Source: Syntrophomonadaceae bacterium
GTDB lineage: Bacteria; Bacillota; Dethiobacteria; DTU022; UBA8154
Length of the DNA stretch: 5,508 nt
Reading direction: 5' to 3'
NCBI GenBank assembly: GCA_007122565.1
Contig: SKTJ01000112.1
Location: 1-5,508 of the forward strand
This document shows positions 4,788 to 5,508 of this stretch, one piece after another (position 1 is the stretch's first letter; each line of letters opens with the position of its first letter). The position numbers and the translations under genes are program-made. Under the pieces are notes generated by a model. The model made no database searches. It was not told where the DNA came from and saw only the letters and a program-made list of their open reading frames with translations.

Positions 4788-5486
4788 ATGGGAAGAATTA
4801 GTAAGGTTTCTTTTCAAGAAAAAATGAGAGCCGTTGAAGATTTACTAAACGGTATTCTTACAGTCAGTCAAATCTCCAGAATTCTAAAAGTAAATGTTTC
4901 TACTGTACGACAGTGGTTACTTCTGTATGAAACAAAAGGCGCAGATGGTTTACAGTACTCCCCTTACAATTCAGATTACCCCCATGAAATCAAACTGAAT
5001 GCTGTTCATGATTACCTAGAAGGGAAGGCTTCTCAGCGGGAAATTTGTAAGACATATCAAATCTCATCCCACGGAGTTCTTCAAAAATGGATAAAGGGTT
5101 ATAATGGTCATGAGGTAGTAGTATCTCGCTATTCAAAAGGAGATGGCCGTATGACCAGTGGAAGAAAAACAACGTATGACGAGCGAATTGAAATTGTAGC
5201 TTTTTGTATCGAAAACAATGATGACTATCAGCTAACCGCCGAAAAGTTTCAGGTTTCTTACCAGCAGGTTTATATCTGGACAAAGAAGTATAGAGAAGGT
5301 GGTCCAGAAGCACTTGCCGACCGGCGTGGGAAACGAAAAGATCCAGAAGAAATGACAGAAACCGAAAAACTTGCTGCTCAAATTCGATTGCTAGAAGCAG
5401 AAACCAAACGGTTAAAGTTGGAGGCTGGCTTTCTAAAAAAGTTAGACGAGGTGGAAAGGAGGCGAACTGGCAAGATAAATACATAG
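4788..5486 (+). CDS. IS3-family transposase OrfA
   Basis: This 232-residue protein is the DNA-binding part of an IS3 (IS150-like) transposase; fused to OrfB by frameshifting it gives the full enzyme that binds the IS ends. Three HTH-like units can be seen: residues ~8-50 (TVSQISRILKVNVSTVRQWL), ~66-105 (SQREICKTYQISSHGVLQKW) and ~129-175 (LTAEKFQVSYQQVYIWTKKY, then the typical GGPEALADRRGKRK). A heptad-rich coiled coil (~190-225, EKLAAQIRLLEAETKRLKLE) would support multimerisation. It is longer than the ~170 residues common for IS150 OrfA because of the extra N-terminal HTH unit. The ATG follows GGAGGGAG, which lies in the hairpin. The frame-0 protein ends at TAG 5484-5486, beyond the slip site. 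Confidence 0.88.
   Translation: MGRISKVSFQEKMRAVEDLLNGILTVSQISRILKVNVSTVRQWLLLYETKGADGLQYSPYNSDYPHEIKLNAVHDYLEGKASQREICKTYQISSHGVLQKWIKGYNGHEVVVSRYSKGDGRMTSGRKTTYDERIEIVAFCIENNDDYQLTAEKFQVSYQQVYIWTKKYREGGPEALADRRGKRKDPEEMTETEKLAAQIRLLEAETKRLKLEAGFLKKLDEVERRRTGKINT
5420..5441 (+). promoter_or_regulatory. Programmed -1 frameshift signal (orfA to orfB)
   Basis: The heptamer A-AAA-AAG (5435-5441) is in the right phase: orfA reads CTA-AAA-AAG as Leu216-Lys217-Lys218. An internal Shine-Dalgarno-like GGAGG (5420-5424) lies 10 bases upstream, the spacing known to stimulate -1 slippage. After the slip the frame stays open to the window edge. I see no convincing downstream stem-loop or pseudoknot in the 67 bases available. 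Confidence 0.8.
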
Positions 5487-5508
5487 CCATCAAAGAATAC
5501 AACAAAGA
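5435..5508 (+). CDS. IS3-family transposase OrfB, start only (-1 frame)
   Basis: From the slip site the -1 frame is open to the right edge and reads K-K-V-R-R-G-G-K-E-A-N-W-Q-D-K-Y and then IAIKEYNK, which fits the usual opening of IS3 OrfB just before its HTH_21 region. The DDE integrase core lies outside the window. No ATG, GTG or TTG in this frame has a usable ribosome binding site, so expression most likely depends on frameshifting into an OrfAB fusion. Only ~24 codons are visible. Confidence 0.7.

Larger units (their letters stand above)
4722..5508 (+). mobile_element. IS3-family (IS150-like) insertion sequence, left part
   Basis: The element is identified by orfA with HTH domains and a terminal coiled coil, the A-AAA-AAG slip site and the start of a -1-frame orfB with the usual QDKYIAIKEYNK-like opening. 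The exact left end is uncertain: IS3 elements begin 5'-TG, which fits 4722 or 4727. The 4722 choice abuts the interrupted terminator arm. The right end, the DDE catalytic part and any target duplication are outside the window. Lower GC than the opuA genes is consistent with separate origin. Confidence 0.85.

Noticed and set aside
5456..5486. AAGGAGG at 5456-5462 as a ribosome site for a separate orfB start
   Set aside because: No ATG, GTG or TTG follows at a suitable distance in the orfB frame; the only rare candidate, ATA at 5483, is 20 bases away.
4990..5505. 171-codon frame on the minus strand over orfA
   Set aside because: It is antisense to a well-supported IS3 orfA, has no recognisable domain and no ribosome site; a shadow of coding bias.
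1..5508. CRISPR array, tRNA or rRNA genes
   Set aside because: No regularly spaced repeats and no tRNA T-arm or rRNA signature sequences were found on either strand.

Overview
The window looks like a low-to-moderate GC member of the Firmicutes, probably clostridial. The ribosome binding sites are strong and purine-rich. The glycine betaine transporter is split into three genes in the opuAA-opuAB-opuAC order, as in Bacillus. The B12 adenosyltransferase is of the corrinoid-anaerobe type. The lipoprotein that faces outside is extremely acidic (about 48 Asp/Glu against about 10 Lys/Arg in the mature chain). Together with a compatible-solute importer, this suggests a salt- or soda-adapted organism. 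The taxonomy and lifestyle are inference; no marker gene is present.

Layout: (1) 1-329, the 3' end of a cobO-type corrinoid adenosyltransferase. (2) 346-1113, a probably cotranscribed regulator with three tandem XRE helix-turn-helix units, followed by a weak terminator. (3) 1114-1723, a 610-base gene-free stretch. It holds a near-consensus sigma-A promoter (1300-1328), about 280 bases of hairpin-rich transcript with no good reading frame, and a very strong intrinsic terminator (1577-1617). This is a candidate stand-alone structured RNA that I cannot assign to a family. (4) 1724-4675, the opuA operon: ATPase with CBS domains, permease and lipoprotein receptor. (5) From about 4722 to the right edge, the left part of an IS3-family (IS150-like) insertion sequence, with orfA, an A-AAA-AAG frameshift signal and the first codons of orfB.

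How the parts work together: OpuAC captures glycine betaine or a similar quaternary solute outside the membrane, OpuAB conducts it and OpuAA powers and gates uptake. The opuA genes read as one transcription unit with a 23-base overlap between opuAA and opuAB. The insertion sequence lies 46 bases past opuAC and appears to have landed in the loop of the operon's terminator, leaving only the left arm. Its own left end forms a 23-bp hairpin that would hide the transposase ribosome binding site on any transcript reading in from opuA, while a transcript from the element's own promoter would escape this.

Most worth following up: the orphan RNA between the regulator and opuA, the split terminator, and the read-through-blocking hairpin of the IS.
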